DNA of 64,000 bases from Thermococcus litoralis DSM 5473 (GTDB lineage: Archaea; Methanobacteriota_B; Thermococci; Thermococcales; Thermococcaceae): contig NC_022084.1 in NCBI RefSeq assembly GCF_000246985.2, positions 825,246 to 889,245 on the forward strand. The letters are read 5' to 3'. Shown one piece after another: positions 18,906 through 28,225 of the stretch. How positions within the stretch are numbered: the stretch's first letter is position 1; each line of letters starts with the position of its first letter. The notes below the pieces were generated by a model. It was not told where the DNA came from, ran no database searches, and was given only the letters and a program-made list of their open reading frames with translations. The translations under genes and the position numbers were made by a program.

Positions 18906-18965
18906 TAAATAAACCTTAAAAACTCCAAATTTTTACATTTTTCTGGTAATAAAGGAGGTGTCAGG

Positions 18966-21104
18966 ATGTTTCCTCACGAAGAAGAGATCATCCGTGAAAG
19001 GCTCGGTAGAGAGCCGAACGAAGTTGAAAAATCCATGCTTGAGGTAATGTGGAGCGAGCATGCATCATACAAATCAAGCAGAAAGTGGCTCAAACTTTTA
19101 CCCACGAGGAACGAGCACGTTATTTTAGGCCCTGGGGAAGACGCAGGCGTTGTAAAATTTGATGAGAACACGGCGGTAGTTGTCGGAATAGAAAGTCACA
19201 ACCATCCAAGCGCTGTTGAGCCCTATGGTGGAGCAGCCACAGGCGTTGGAGGGATTGTTAGGGATATACTCTGTATGGGAGCAAGACCTATAGCTCTGCT
19301 CGATCCCATACGCTTTGGCCCCTTAGAGAAGGAGCGCAACAAGTACCTTTTTGAGTACGTGGTTAAGGGAATAGCCGATTATGGCAATAGAATAGGCGTT
19401 CCTACTGTTGGTGGCGAGACAGAGTTCGATGAAAGTCTTGACAGCTACACACTAGTCAACGTTGCCTGTATTGGTTTAATGAGACCCGAAGAGCTGGTGC
19501 ACAGCTATGTTGAGGAGAGCGGCCTTTTGCTTGTTTTGGTTGGTAACAAAACAGGAAGGGATGGGATCCATGGCGTAACATTTGCAAGCGAAGAGCTGAG
19601 TGAGAACGCAGAAGAGGAAGATCGCTCTGCAGTGCAAATTCCCGATCCGTTTACAGAGAAGCTTTTGATTGAAGCAACACTTGAGGCCCTTGCAACCGGA
19701 AAAGTCAAGGCCCTTAAAGACCTCGGTGGTGGGGGCTTAACTTGCGCCTCCTCGGAGATGGCCGGAAAGAAAGGGCTTGGAGCGATAATCTACGCAGACA
19801 GAGTGCCCCAAAGAGAGCCAAATATGACCCCAATGGAAGTTATGATTTCCGAGAGCCAGGAAAGAATGCTCTTCGCTATTAAGAGGGAAGATCTGGAAGA
19901 GATAACAAAGATTTTTGAGAAGTATGAGCTTGAGTGGACTACTGTCGGTGAGATTATAAAAGAGCCTAGGTATATCGTCTACTGGAATGGTGAAAAGGTC
20001 GCCGACCTGCCCATAGATCTCCTCACGGAAGTGCCAACAATAGAGTGGGAAGCAAAGCCCTACAACATTGAGAGAGATGTTGAGACGCCTGAAATAGGGC
20101 TCGAAGAGGCTTTCCTTAAAGTGCTCTCAAGCCCCAACATAGTAAGCAAGGAGTGGATATGGCAGCAGTATGATCATGAGGTTCAAGGAAGGGCGGTTCT
20201 AAAGCCCGGAAAGGACGCAGCGGTGCTAAAAATAAACGACGAATACGGCTTGGCTTTTGTTAGCGATGGAAACCCGTCTCACAGCTACCTGAACCCATAT
20301 CACGGAGCTATGGGTGCTGTTGCCGAAGTCGTTAGGAACTTAGCTAGTGTAGGGGCAAGACCTTTGGCCTTGGTTGACAACCTGAACTTTGCCTCTCCTG
20401 AAAGACCTGAGGTTTATTGGAGCTTCATAGAGACCATTAAAGGATTGGCCGATGCGGCAAAGGCCTTTGGATTAGCATATGTAAGCGGGAATGTGAGTTT
20501 TTACAATGAGGTGGGCAATAAGCCTATAAAACCGACCCCCGTGGTTGCCGGATTGGGAAAAGTAAGGCTCGAAAACATTACAACAATGGATTTCAAAGAT
20601 GAGGGAGACCTTATAGCCATTGTTGGGGTTACGAAGAAAGAGCTTGGAGGGAGCGAGCTCTACCGGGTTTTAAACATTGAAGGTGGGTTTGCGCCAAGAG
20701 TTAAGCTAGAGAGAGAAAAAAGAAATGCTGGGGGAATTTTAAAAGCAATAGAGCTTAGATTGCTAAAGGCTGTTCACGACGTTAGCAAGGGAGGAATAGC
20801 TGTAGCACTTGCGGAAATGGCACTAAGCGGCAACATTGGATTTGAGGTGGACATAAGTAAGGTTCCAGTCGAAGAAAAACTCAATCCAGTGGAGGTTATG
20901 TTCTCGGAGAGCCATGGTAGATTTATAATAAGCTTTGAAGAAAAAGACCTCGAAAAGGTCGAAGCCCTCTTCGATGAATTTGCAGTAATTGGAAGGGTTA
21001 GAGGGGAGAAGCTTGTCTTCAGATGCGGAGAGGAACACATCTCTATTGATTTAGAGAAAGTCAGAGAGCTTTACAACTCACTTCCAAAGCTTCTTGGGGA
21101 ATAG
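18966..21104 (+). CDS. purL: Phosphoribosylformylglycinamidine synthase, PurL subunit
   Basis: The large synthetase subunit: FGAR, ATP and ammonia to FGAM. The 712-aa length is that of the small-PurL type that works with separate PurS and PurQ. Visible motifs are MWSEHASYKSSR, GPGEDAGVVKF, ESHNHPSAVEPYGGAATGVGGI, DLGGGGLTCASSEMA, SDGNPSHSYLNPYHG, VHDVSKGGIAVALAEMA and SESHGRF. The ribosome binding site is AAAGGAGGTG. Since its partner purQ carries a nonsense codon, the complex might have to use free ammonia unless PurQ is made by readthrough. Confidence 0.95.
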   Translation: MFPHEEEIIRERLGREPNEVEKSMLEVMWSEHASYKSSRKWLKLLPTRNEHVILGPGEDAGVVKFDENTAVVVGIESHNHPSAVEPYGGAATGVGGIVRDILCMGARPIALLDPIRFGPLEKERNKYLFEYVVKGIADYGNRIGVPTVGGETEFDESLDSYTLVNVACIGLMRPEELVHSYVEESGLLLVLVGNKTGRDGIHGVTFASEELSENAEEEDRSAVQIPDPFTEKLLIEATLEALATGKVKALKDLGGGGLTCASSEMAGKKGLGAIIYADRVPQREPNMTPMEVMISESQERMLFAIKREDLEEITKIFEKYELEWTTVGEIIKEPRYIVYWNGEKVADLPIDLLTEVPTIEWEAKPYNIERDVETPEIGLEEAFLKVLSSPNIVSKEWIWQQYDHEVQGRAVLKPGKDAAVLKINDEYGLAFVSDGNPSHSYLNPYHGAMGAVAEVVRNLASVGARPLALVDNLNFASPERPEVYWSFIETIKGLADAAKAFGLAYVSGNVSFYNEVGNKPIKPTPVVAGLGKVRLENITTMDFKDEGDLIAIVGVTKKELGGSELYRVLNIEGGFAPRVKLEREKRNAGGILKAIELRLLKAVHDVSKGGIAVALAEMALSGNIGFEVDISKVPVEEKLNPVEVMFSESHGRFIISFEEKDLEKVEALFDEFAVIGRVRGEKLVFRCGEEHISIDLEKVRELYNSLPKLLGE

Positions 21105-21153
21105 AAACTTTCTTTGGGTTTTTAATATTTTACACAAAAACTTTAAAACCTGA

Positions 21154-21176
21154 CTACCGAACATTTGTTCGGGTAG
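21154..21176. promoter_or_regulatory. Palindromic operator upstream of nadB
   Basis: An inverted repeat of half-sites CTACCGAACA and TGTTCGGGTAG, perfect except for one extra base. It lies between the TATA element CTTTAAAACC (21141-21150) and ATG 21181, the position expected for a repressor site. It probably controls the nadBAC operon. The regulator is not encoded nearby. Confidence 0.6.
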
Positions 21177-21180
21177 ACAT

Positions 21181-22578
21181 ATGACAAAAATAGGAATTAT
21201 AGGGGATGGGATAGCGGGCCTTACTGCAGCAATAGGATTGGCAAAAAAGGGCTTCGAAGTCACTCTCATCGGAAAAGGGATAGATAAAACAAATTCCTAC
21301 CTGGCTCAGGCAGGAGTAGCTCTCCCTATTCTTGAAGGAGACTCAATAAGATCACACGTCCTAGATACAATTCGAGTGGGAAGATACCTGAGCGACGAAG
21401 AGGTTGTTTGGGCGGTTATCTCAAAATCCAGTGAGGCTTATGATTTTCTACTCTCTTTGAGCTTGACCTTTGAAGGAAATGAGATCGAAGGAGGACACAG
21501 TTTTCCAAGGGTCTTCACAATCAAAAATGAAACAGGAAAGCACATAACAAAGATTCTTTACTTAAGAGCAAAAGAACTCGGTGTTCACTTCATAGATGGA
21601 ATTGCCTCTTCAATAGGCATAAAAAATGGAAAATGCTACGGGGTATTTCTAAATGGAGAATTCCTGAACTTTGATGCGACTGTTCTAGCAACGGGAGGAT
21701 ACACAGCTCTCTTTAAATACACTGCTGGTTCCCCTCTTAACTTAGGCACTCTCACTGGAGATGCCATAATGAAAGGGGTTTTAGCAAGTGATCTGGAGTT
21801 TGTCCAGTTTCACCCAACAGGTTTTATCGGACGGAATGGAGTAAAGCTCGTAAGTGAGGCCGTGAGGGGAGCTGGGGCAAAGCTTGTCAATGAAAATGGT
21901 GAACGCTTTGTCAGTGAGCTTGAACCAAGAGATGTGGTTGCAAGGGCAATTTACAAACAGATAAAAAGCGGTAGAAGGGTCTATTTAGATGCCACGGGAA
22001 TTGAAAACTTTAAAGAAAAGTTCCCCCAGATTTACAGTTTCTTAGTGGGAGAGGGCATAAACCCAGAAAGAGACTTAATCCCAGTAACTCCAATTGCTCA
22101 CTACTCCATAGGCGGCCTAAAGGTGGATCTTTATTACAGAACCAACATCAAAAACCTCTACGCAATTGGGGAGGCAGCAAACAACGGCTTCCATGGAGCA
22201 AATAGATTGGCGAGCAACTCTCTCCTGGAGTGCATAGTTAGCGGACTTGAAGTTGCTAGGACAATTGTAAGAGACAAGCCTAAAGGGGAAAACGTGGAAG
22301 TTAGGGACACAACTCAAGAGCCTGGGGACATTGAAAGCGTTAAAGAAATTCTCTGGAAATATGCTGGAATTGTGAGGAGCGAGAACAACCTCATAGAAGG
22401 ATTGAAAGAACTGAAAAAAGTAGAGATCGATGAAAGGATTAAGCTTTTGGCAAAAGGTATTTTAGAGTGTGCTTTGGCAAGAAGAGAAAGCCGCGGTGTT
22501 CACTACAGGGAGGATTATCCCTTTATGAGAAAAGAATTTGAACGACACAGCATCTTTAACGGGAGGTGTATGTTATGA
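21181..22578 (+). CDS. nadB: L-aspartate oxidase
   Basis: Oxidises aspartate to iminoaspartate, the first step of de novo NAD synthesis. The 465-aa FAD protein begins with the dinucleotide fold [21 protein letters not shown]. Further family motifs are [61 protein letters not shown] and [21 protein letters not shown]. It is the first gene of nadBAC, and its last codons overlap the nadA start by 4 bases (ATGA). Confidence 0.95.
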   Translation: MTKIGIIGDGIAGLTAAIGLAKKGFEVTLIGKGIDKTNSYLAQAGVALPILEGDSIRSHVLDTIRVGRYLSDEEVVWAVISKSSEAYDFLLSLSLTFEGNEIEGGHSFPRVFTIKNETGKHITKILYLRAKELGVHFIDGIASSIGIKNGKCYGVFLNGEFLNFDATVLATGGYTALFKYTAGSPLNLGTLTGDAIMKGVLASDLEFVQFHPTGFIGRNGVKLVSEAVRGAGAKLVNENGERFVSELEPRDVVARAIYKQIKSGRRVYLDATGIENFKEKFPQIYSFLVGEGINPERDLIPVTPIAHYSIGGLKVDLYYRTNIKNLYAIGEAANNGFHGANRLASNSLLECIVSGLEVARTIVRDKPKGENVEVRDTTQEPGDIESVKEILWKYAGIVRSENNLIEGLKELKKVEIDERIKLLAKGILECALARRESRGVHYREDYPFMRKEFERHSIFNGRCML

Positions 22579-23477
22579 ACTTAGTGGAAGAGATCATGAG
22601 ACTTAAAGAAGAGAAGAATGCCATAATTTTGGCCCACAACTATCAGCTCCCAGAAATTCAAGATATAGCTGATTTCCTTGGAGATAGTCTTGAACTGGCA
22701 AGAAAGGCAGTGAATGTTGATGCAGATATTATAGTTTTTGCCGGCGTTGATTTTATGGCCGAAACTGCTAAAATTTTAAACCCCACCAAAAAAGTGCTTC
22801 TCCCAACAAGAAGGGCAACATGCGCAATGGCCAATATGCTAAAAGTGGAACACATCCTTGAAGCTAAGAAAAAGTATCCAGACGCCCCGGTAGTCCTCTA
22901 TGTTAACACGACCGCTGAAACTAAGGCATATGCTGATGTAATAGTGACATCGGCCAATGCTGCTAAGATCATTGCAAAACTTGATGCTGACACAATAATC
23001 TTTGGTCCAGATAACAACCTTGCCTACTACGTTGCAGAGCGCACTGGAAAAAATATCATACCAATTCCGGAAGGAGGGCACTGCTACGTCCATAAAAAAT
23101 TCACACCTGAGGATGTTGAGAGAGTCAAAAAGCTCTATCCTAATGCAAAGCTAATGGTTCACCCTGAATGCATACCAAAAGTTCAGAGAAGGGCAGATTT
23201 AATAGTCTCAACGGGTGGGATGGTTAAAAACGCATGCCAGCATGATGAATGGGTCGTGTTTACTGAGAAAGAGATGTGCTATAGGCTGCAAAAGGTCTAT
23301 CCCGGCAAGAGGTTTTATCCTGCAAGGGAAGACACCTTCTGCATCGGAATGAAAGCGGTGACACTCGAACACATTTATGAATCCCTGAGAGATGAAAAAT
23401 ATGAAATCACCGTTCCTGAAGAAATAGCGGAGAGAGCAAGAAGGGCAATTGAAAGAATGCTTGAACTCAGTGATTAG
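22575..23477 (+). CDS. nadA: Quinolinate synthase
   Basis: Condenses iminoaspartate with dihydroxyacetone phosphate to quinolinate using a [4Fe-4S] cluster. The 300-aa product starts [20 protein letters not shown] precedes this ATG, so the in-frame GTG at 22566 is rejected. The three ligand cysteines are recognisable in RRATCAMAN (Cys83), VHPECIP and [29 protein letters not shown] is the family N-terminus. It is translationally coupled to nadB. Confidence 0.95.
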   Translation: MNLVEEIMRLKEEKNAIILAHNYQLPEIQDIADFLGDSLELARKAVNVDADIIVFAGVDFMAETAKILNPTKKVLLPTRRATCAMANMLKVEHILEAKKKYPDAPVVLYVNTTAETKAYADVIVTSANAAKIIAKLDADTIIFGPDNNLAYYVAERTGKNIIPIPEGGHCYVHKKFTPEDVERVKKLYPNAKLMVHPECIPKVQRRADLIVSTGGMVKNACQHDEWVVFTEKEMCYRLQKVYPGKRFYPAREDTFCIGMKAVTLEHIYESLRDEKYEITVPEEIAERARRAIERMLELSD

Positions 23478-23489
23478 GAAGGTGATTTC

Positions 23490-24320
23490 ATGATTTCCCT
23501 TTCATATCTCCTCCGTTTTTTAGAAGAGGATTCCCCTTTTGGAGACATAACAAGTGATGCCATTATTCCAAAGACTTTGAACACTAAGGCAGTTATCATA
23601 GCAAAGCAGAGCGGTGTTGTAGCAGGTCTTGAAGAGGCAAAGATGTTGTTCGAATATTTTGGGGTTAAGGCTAAGCAGAGAGCTCAAGATGGGCAAAAGG
23701 TTGAGAAAGGGCAGATTTTAATGGAACTTGAGGGCAACGCAAGGAAGATATTACTCGTTGAGAGAACAGCATTGAACATTATAGGAAGAATGAGTGGTGT
23801 AGCAACCCAAACAAGAAAGCTCGTTGAGAAGATCAAAGGTATTAATCCAAAGATCAGAGTAGCAGGTACTAGAAAAAGTCTTCTAAGAGATTTAGATAAA
23901 AAAGCAATAATTCTAGGTGGTGGTGAGCCTCATAGATTTTCTTTAAGTGATGCAATTCTTATAAAGGACAACCATCTTGCTTTGGTGTCTTTGGAGGAGG
24001 CCATTAAAAAGGCAAGAGCGTTCAGTGTTTACAAGGTTGTTGAGGTTGAAGTGGAAAGCCTTGAAGATGCTTTAAAAGCCGCTAGAGCAGGTGCAGACGT
24101 TATAATGCTTGACAACATGACACCGGAGCAAATCGAAGAGATTCTCAAGGCTTTAAAGCGCGAAGAATTGAGAGAAAAAGTAAAAATAGAAGTGAGCGGT
24201 GGCATAAGCGAGGAGAACATTGAAAGCTATGCGAAGCTCGATGTCGATATCATAAGCCTTGGAGCTTTAACGCATAGTGTGAAGAACTTTGACGTGAGTC
24301 TGGAGATTGTGAAAGATTAA
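23490..24320 (+). CDS. nadC: Nicotinate-nucleotide pyrophosphorylase (carboxylating)
   Basis: Uses quinolinate and PRPP to make nicotinate mononucleotide, completing the nadBAC pathway operon. The 276-aa type II phosphoribosyltransferase shows EDSPFGDITSDAI, VERTALNIIGRMSGVAT, RVAGTRKSLLRDLDKKAI, GGGEPHRFSLSDAILIKDNHL, EVEVESLEDA and IEVSGGISEENI. It starts 12 bp after nadA with GGTGATTTC before ATG. Confidence 0.95.
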   Translation: MISLSYLLRFLEEDSPFGDITSDAIIPKTLNTKAVIIAKQSGVVAGLEEAKMLFEYFGVKAKQRAQDGQKVEKGQILMELEGNARKILLVERTALNIIGRMSGVATQTRKLVEKIKGINPKIRVAGTRKSLLRDLDKKAIILGGGEPHRFSLSDAILIKDNHLALVSLEEAIKKARAFSVYKVVEVEVESLEDALKAARAGADVIMLDNMTPEQIEEILKALKREELREKVKIEVSGGISEENIESYAKLDVDIISLGALTHSVKNFDVSLEIVKD

Positions 24321-24366
24321 AAGAGGTTAAATGACTAAAGTTTGCCCCGTATTTTATTTTAAACGT

Positions 24367-24405
24367 GTTCCATTTTTGGAACAAAATTTTTTAAATTTGG
24401 AACAA
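24367..24405. promoter_or_regulatory. Operator-like repeats upstream of the riboflavin operon
   Basis: A perfect inverted repeat GTTCC-ATTTTT-GGAAC (24367-24382), plus a second copy of TTTGGAACAA exactly 21 bp further on (24375-24384 and 24396-24405), two turns of the helix. A TATA-like TTTTTTAAATTT lies between them, so a bound protein would cover the core promoter. The archaeal riboflavin regulator RbkR is a candidate, not shown. Confidence 0.5.
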
Positions 24406-24426
24406 CCATTAAAGCAATGATGCCCT

Positions 24427-25470
24427 ATGACAGACGAGCATTTTATGCGACTGGCACTAAAGTTCGCCAAGAAGGGTGAAGGACAAGTAAACCCGAACCC
24501 AATGGTCGGTGCAGTTATAGTCAAAGACGGCAAGATAATTGGCAAAGGTTACCACCAATATTTTGGAGGGAAGCACGCAGAGATTAACGCCATAGAAGAC
24601 GCAAAAAGCAAGGGGTATTCCCCTGAAGGAGCAACAATGTACGTTACTTTGGAGCCCTGCTCTCACTGGGGAAAGCAGCCACCTTGTGCAGATAGAATAA
24701 TAGAAGAGGGCATCTCGAGAGTTGTAGTAGCAATGAAAGATCCCAATCCAATGGTGAATGGAAAAGGCATTGAAAAGCTCGAAAAAGCAGGCATTGATGT
24801 TAAAGTTGGTGTCCTTGAAGAGGATGCAAGAAAGCTAAATGAAGTGTTTCTTAAGTACATAACCACGAAAATACCTTTTGTAGCAATAAAGCTTGCCTTG
24901 ACCTTAGATGGCTTCATAGCAACAAGAAGCTTTTCCTCAAAGTGGATTACCGGTGAAAAAGCAAGGAGGAAAGTGCAAGAGCTTAGAAGAAAGTACATGG
25001 GGATAATGGTTGGAGCTAATACAATCCTCAAGGACGATCCAAGGCTGACTTGCAGAATAGAAGGGTGCAGTGAAAAGGTGAAAGTAATTCTCGATAGGCA
25101 TGGGCTAACTGCCAATGGGAATTTTAGGGTTTTTAAGAAGGGAAAAGTTATAGTCTTCACTGAGAGTGAAAAAGAGTGGAGAAATGCAGAAGTTATTAGA
25201 GAAACGAATCCCGAAAAAATACTAAAGATTCTTGGCGAAAAGGGAATAGACAGCATTTTAATTGAGGGAGGAAAAATAGCATGCCAGTTCTTGCCCTTTG
25301 CAGATAAGCTACATTTATTTTATGGGAACAAGCTCTTTGGAAAAGGAATTTCTCCATTTGAGTGTCTAAAAGTTAACGACGTTAATGACGCCTTTAAGCT
25401 TGAGTTTCTTAAGTTTGAAAGCTTTGGAGACAGCTTTTACGTGGAGGCAATGCCATGTTCTCAGGGATAA
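24427..25470 (+). CDS. ribD: Bifunctional riboflavin deaminase/reductase
   Basis: Deaminates and then reduces the pyrimidine intermediate after GTP ring opening. The 347-aa bacterial-type fusion has an N-terminal deaminase domain with zinc motifs HAEINAIEDA and EPCSHWGKQPPC, and a C-terminal reductase domain with KLALTLDGFIA, WITGEKARRKV and ILIEGG. It opens a four-gene rib operon with overlapping or tightly spaced genes. Confidence 0.95.
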   Translation: MTDEHFMRLALKFAKKGEGQVNPNPMVGAVIVKDGKIIGKGYHQYFGGKHAEINAIEDAKSKGYSPEGATMYVTLEPCSHWGKQPPCADRIIEEGISRVVVAMKDPNPMVNGKGIEKLEKAGIDVKVGVLEEDARKLNEVFLKYITTKIPFVAIKLALTLDGFIATRSFSSKWITGEKARRKVQELRRKYMGIMVGANTILKDDPRLTCRIEGCSEKVKVILDRHGLTANGNFRVFKKGKVIVFTESEKEWRNAEVIRETNPEKILKILGEKGIDSILIEGGKIACQFLPFADKLHLFYGNKLFGKGISPFECLKVNDVNDAFKLEFLKFESFGDSFYVEAMPCSQG

Positions 25471-26024
25471 TAGAAAAAGTTGCAAAGGCACGCTACTCAA
25501 GGGGAAAGCTCTACGTGGAGAAGGTCTTAGATGTGAACCTAGGCGACAGTGTTGCCGTTAATGGAGCATGCCTAACGGTGAGTGAAATTAGAGATCGAAT
25601 AATATTTGACGTTGGTGAGGAAACTCTAAAGAAAACTAATCTTGCGAAAGCAAAGCTCGTTAACCTTGAAAGAGCCCTAAAGTTTGGAGATAGAATTGAT
25701 GGACATTTGGTTACTGGACATGTCGATGGAACCCTAAAGCTGAGGAGAGTTCTAAGGAGGGGGAATACTTACTGGCTGGCCTTTGAAATGCCCAAGGAGA
25801 GGTTCGGCATAGTGGAGAAGGGAAGCATAGCCCTGAATGGGATAAGCTTAACGATTGCCAAAGTTGAGAAGAGCCACTTCTGGGTTCAGGTAATCCCCTA
25901 CACATGGGAAAACACCAACTTGAAGTTCCTCAGAATTGGGGATGAAGTGAATTACGAGATAGACGTTGTTGCAAGATATTTGAGAGATATTTTGGGTGAT
26001 AAATATGGACTTGGAAAAGCTTAG
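25455..26024 (+). CDS. ribE: Riboflavin synthase alpha chain (bacterial type)
   Basis: Dismutates two dimethyl-ribityllumazines to riboflavin. The 189-aa protein has the duplicated lumazine-binding structure: MFSGIIEK...VAVNGACLTV in the first half and VTGHVDGTLK...IALNGISLTI in the second. This is the bacterial trimeric type, not the unrelated archaeal RibC. It overlaps ribD by 16 bp and the next gene by 20 bp. Confidence 0.93.
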   Translation: MFSGIIEKVAKARYSRGKLYVEKVLDVNLGDSVAVNGACLTVSEIRDRIIFDVGEETLKKTNLAKAKLVNLERALKFGDRIDGHLVTGHVDGTLKLRRVLRRGNTYWLAFEMPKERFGIVEKGSIALNGISLTIAKVEKSHFWVQVIPYTWENTNLKFLRIGDEVNYEIDVVARYLRDILGDKYGLGKA

Positions 26025-27177
26025 GAAAAGCATTCTTGAGGGTAAACCAATAGTTCTAATTGACGAAGATAGAGAAGTTGAGGCAGATTTGGTTTATCCC
26101 GCTGAAATAATAACTCCCCAAACATTAAACTTCATGCTCCAAGCTAGAGGGATGCTCTGTCTGGCTATAGATGAAGAGGAAGCTTTAAGGAGAGGCTTCT
26201 TTAAGCTTCCCTCAAAAGACAACGAGACGAATTTTTTAATAACTGTTGATTATAAGGAGACTTTTACAGGAATTAGCGCGGAAGAGAGGGCTTTAACAGC
26301 AAAGAAAATTGCCGAGGGGCTAAGCATAGAGCACTTTCGCTATCCCGGCCATTTGCACCTTTTAGGAGCGGTAGGCATAAATAAAAGGAAGGGACACACA
26401 GAGGCTTCACTTGAGCTCTTGGAAATGCTCGGGTTTAAAAGATACGCGCTAATAATTGAGCTCCTAGATGAAGAAGGAAATTCCCACAACTTTGAGTTCA
26501 TAAGGAGCTTTGCAGAGAAGCATAACCTCCCAATAGTAACAATTAGAGAAGTCTGGAAAGAGGTCGTCAAAAGAAAGAGCTTCGTCAAGATTCATGCGCG
26601 AGCTAGACTCCCCTCTCATCACGGTAATTTTGAGATAATAGCGTTTGATAACGAGCTGGACTTTAAGGATCACATAGCAATAGTTAAGGAGCCTTTGGGA
26701 GAAGCACCTCTTGTTAGGCTCCACTCTGAGTGCTTAACGGGTGATACCTTAGCTTCCTTTAAGTGCGACTGTGGAAGTCAATTAGCCAATGCGCTAAAGA
26801 TGATAGCCAATGAAGGGGGAATTCTGTTCTATTTGCGGCAAGAAGGGAGAGGTATAGGCCTAAAAAACAAAATCAAAGCCTATGAACTCCAAGACAAAGG
26901 TCTTGACACTGTTGAAGCAAACAAAAAGCTCGGCTTTCGGGAAGATGAGAGAGACTTTAGCGTCGCTTACCAGATGCTCAAATCCTTAGGAATCTCAAAA
27001 GTTAAGCTTTTGACGAACAATCCAAGGAAGGTTAGAGCTTTGGAAGAGTTCGGGATAGAGGTTGTTGAGGTTATTCCGATTTTTGGAGAAGTTAACGAGA
27101 TTAACAAACCTTATTTAGAAGCTAAGATGCTCAAGCTTGGACACAATTTAAAGCCTCTTTTGGAGGGGAAAGAATGA
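26005..27177 (+). CDS. ribBA: DHBP synthase / GTP cyclohydrolase II fusion
   Basis: A 390-aa two-domain enzyme. The N-terminal half makes 3,4-dihydroxy-2-butanone 4-phosphate (DEDREVEADLVYPAE, GHLHLLGAV, HTEASLELLEM); the C-terminal half is GTP cyclohydrolase II, with zinc ligands CLTGDTLASFKCDCGSQL and YLRQEGRGIGL. The ATG at 26005 follows GGGTGATAAAT; the in-frame GTG 25996 is part of that site. Most archaea use the separate ArfA enzyme for GTP opening, so this copy points to acquisition from bacteria. Confidence 0.95.
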   Translation: MDLEKLRKSILEGKPIVLIDEDREVEADLVYPAEIITPQTLNFMLQARGMLCLAIDEEEALRRGFFKLPSKDNETNFLITVDYKETFTGISAEERALTAKKIAEGLSIEHFRYPGHLHLLGAVGINKRKGHTEASLELLEMLGFKRYALIIELLDEEGNSHNFEFIRSFAEKHNLPIVTIREVWKEVVKRKSFVKIHARARLPSHHGNFEIIAFDNELDFKDHIAIVKEPLGEAPLVRLHSECLTGDTLASFKCDCGSQLANALKMIANEGGILFYLRQEGRGIGLKNKIKAYELQDKGLDTVEANKKLGFREDERDFSVAYQMLKSLGISKVKLLTNNPRKVRALEEFGIEVVEVIPIFGEVNEINKPYLEAKMLKLGHNLKPLLEGKE

Positions 27178-27635
27178 TTTATGAGGGACACTATACGGGT
27201 GAAGGGTTAAAAATTGGAATAATAGTTAGCAGATTTAACGATTTGCTCACCAGAGAGCTTCTAGAGGGGGCATTAGACTGTTTTAAACGACATGGTGTTG
27301 AGAATATAGATATCTTCAAAGTTCCGGGAGCATTTGAGATCCCATTTGTCGCAAAAGAACTAGCTAAGAAAGGACGCTATGATGCCATTTTAACCCTAGG
27401 AGCCGTTGTCAGAGGGGAAACATATCATTTTGAGCTCGTTGCCAATGAAGTTGCAAAAGGAGTAGCCCATATAAACTTAACCTACGAAATGCCCGTGATA
27501 TTTGGCGTTATAACAGTAGACGATGAAATCCAAGGACTTGACAGGGCAGGAATAAAGTTAAACAAGGGCTTTGAATATGCTCTGACCACTTTGGAAATGG
27601 CAAATTTGAATAAAGAGATAAAAAAGATTTCCTAA
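27174..27635 (+). CDS. ribH: 6,7-dimethyl-8-ribityllumazine synthase
   Basis: Condenses the ribityl-pyrimidine with the four-carbon unit. The 153-aa lumazine synthase shows KIGIIVSRFND, VPGAFEIPFVAKELA, LGAVVRGETYHFELVANEVAKG and VIFGVITVDDEIQ. It overlaps ribBA by 4 bp behind GGAGGGG. Last gene of the rib operon, convergent with purO after a gap of 2 bp. Confidence 0.95.
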   Translation: MIYEGHYTGEGLKIGIIVSRFNDLLTRELLEGALDCFKRHGVENIDIFKVPGAFEIPFVAKELAKKGRYDAILTLGAVVRGETYHFELVANEVAKGVAHINLTYEMPVIFGVITVDDEIQGLDRAGIKLNKGFEYALTTLEMANLNKEIKKIS

Positions 27636-27637
27636 AG

Positions 27638-28225
27638 CTACTTCACTCCAATTCTGAATTTATCTCCACCATCAACGACTCCAATTGCCAGAACCGGGTG
27701 GGCAAACTCTAGTCTAAGCACTTTCTCTGCAAGATCCTTTTCATCTTTAAAGTCTAAGCTCAGCGTTTCAATACCATAAACGTTGTAGGTTGCTATGAAA
27801 AATGTCCTACCTTCTTCGAGCGTAACCCTTTTGACCCAGAACTCATCTTTTCCCGCGAAACCCAAAAATGCCCAATCTTTGTCCCTTTGGATTATCGCAG
27901 CAATCCTTGGCGTATTATATTCATCACGCTCATAATCCATAGCATCTAACACATGAATCAGAGCCTTTTTTGGGCTCTCCCACTCGAGTGCTTGGGCTAT
28001 AAAGGTTGTGTGAGAGCCATTGCTAACAACTGCATAGTCTGGAAGAATTTTTACCACCGGATAGCTCACGTAGGGGTTTTCCGTCTCAGTTAAGTTCACT
28101 ATGTATACCTCATCTCCTTTTATCACAGCTTTCCTATCCGGAAATGAGCGAGAGTTAAGGCGATAAAAGGCAAAGGGCTTACCATCCTTCAGCCCAACCC
28201 CCAACATCCTCCCAACGTACCTCAA
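27638..28225 (-). CDS. purO: IMP cyclohydrolase, archaeal type
   Basis: Closes FAICAR to IMP, the last step of the pathway. The 195-aa PurO has YVGRMLGVGLKDGKPFAFYR, LNSRSFPDRKAV and PRIAAIIQRDKDWAFLG. It begins with TTG, which overlaps the stop of the preceding gene by 4 bases (TTGA) and is preceded by GGAGGTGAT; no ATG lies nearby. It ends the operon thiC-purC2-purP3-purO. Confidence 0.92.
   Translation of the reverse strand: MRYVGRMLGVGLKDGKPFAFYRLNSRSFPDRKAVIKGDEVYIVNLTETENPYVSYPVVKILPDYAVVSNGSHTTFIAQALEWESPKKALIHVLDAMDYERDEYNTPRIAAIIQRDKDWAFLGFAGKDEFWVKRVTLEEGRTFFIATYNVYGIETLSLDFKDEKDLAEKVLRLEFAHPVLAIGVVDGGDKFRIGVK

Noticed and set aside
24663-25256. 197-aa minus-strand ORF over ribD
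   Set aside because: Antisense shadow; Ser/Pro/Thr-rich low-complexity translation; ribD itself has all family motifs.
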